DNA from: Closterium sp. Naga37s-1
Lineage: Eukaryota > Streptophyta > Zygnematophyceae > Desmidiales > Closteriaceae
NCBI GenBank assembly: GCA_947471745.1
Contig: CANJKZ010000080.1
Span: 479,501 to 543,500 of the forward strand
Length of the DNA stretch: 64,000 nucleotides
Direction of reading: 5' to 3'
The notes below the pieces were generated by a model. That model saw only the letters and a program-made list of their open reading frames with translations, did no database searches and had not been told where the DNA came from. Positions 63,900 through 64,000 of this stretch are shown piece after piece. Position numbers and translations under genes: made by a program. Within the stretch, counting starts at the first letter, position 1. The number at the start of each line of letters is the position of its first letter.

Positions 63900-64000
63900 A
63901 TGTGCACGATTCGATGCAGCCGCGCTGCAACTAATGGTGGGAGGAGCAGGGCGCTCGTTGAGACGCCTGAAAGAGTGGGGTCGGGCTGGGTCCCTGGGGC

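Larger units (their letters stand above)
62081..64000. other. non-coding 3' end of the window
   Basis: Sequence right after the LTR (from 62081) could be the rest of the hAT-like gene but shows only broken frames. A direct repeat of about 55 bp (CTACCCTGCACTGGA…GATGTGGCATGCGACGAGC) occurs at about 62707 and 62863, with GGAACGAAGCAAGGGA units between. Then come a minisatellite (63360-63540) and a poly-C tract. No gene supported. Confidence 0.55.

Noticed and set aside
63259..63930. 223-codon minus-strand frame with Leu/Val/Cys repeats
   Set aside because: Most of its length is the ACAAGAGA minisatellite and the poly-C tract.

Overview
This window looks like nuclear DNA of a green plant or streptophyte alga. 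It has GT-AG introns, Ty1/copia LTR retrotransposons primed by an initiator-Met-like tRNA, a multi-exon eIF2D-type translation factor gene, secreted proteins with short phase-1 exons, and many simple repeats. High GC and copia families with Gly/Ala/Pro-rich spacers would suit a charophyte such as a desmid, but the species is a guess. Nothing prokaryotic was seen.

Layout: (1) 1-8574, two copies of one copia family, the left one (minus strand) inserted into the gag of the right one (plus strand). (2) 9137-11304, a non-autonomous LTR element with perfect 5-bp target duplications. (3) 11454-16477, a hypothetical ORF and a decayed Plavaka-like DNA transposase. (4) 16845-23773, a pseudogene of eIF2D, blown up by minisatellites and split by an internally deleted copia element (19706-22838). 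(5) 24529-24649, first exon of a truncated secreted-protein paralogue. (6) 25083-38544, a decayed copia element with a young, apparently intact copia (30496-37987, identical LTRs) nested in it. (7) 39853-41428, an intact three-exon gene for a 141-residue secreted Cys-containing protein. (8) 43462-50164, an intact nine-exon eIF2D gene whose splice junctions and exon ends are tandemly duplicated many times. (9) 51086-51894 (minus), a two-exon gene for a secreted 224-residue His/Asp-rich, Pro-rich, 12-Cys protein. (10) 53714-54990, a second member of the non-autonomous LTR family. (11) 55714-58236, a hAT-like transposase gene broken by a 5'-truncated copia (58237-62080). (12) 62081-64000, non-coding with a minisatellite and a poly-C tract.

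The cellular genes belong to a tandem segmental duplication whose unit was roughly [secreted-protein gene - eIF2D]. The order eIF2D pseudogene, secreted-gene fragment, secreted gene, eIF2D gene implies at least three original units, the middle one largely replaced by retrotransposons. Only the right-hand copies of both genes are intact.

The most unusual feature is the eIF2D locus. Nearly every intron carries extra copies of the neighbouring exon edge with its splice site (donor arrays after exons 1 and 6, acceptor copies before exons 6, 7, 8 and 9, three or more copies of the exon 8 end). The pseudogene has expanded homologous segments into 33-, 16- and 19-bp arrays. An 18-bp palindrome family, TTTTGAG-(TCGA or GCGC)-CTCAAAA, is scattered through these introns. 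These points rest on reading the sequence by eye; no alignment, expression data or database search was available.
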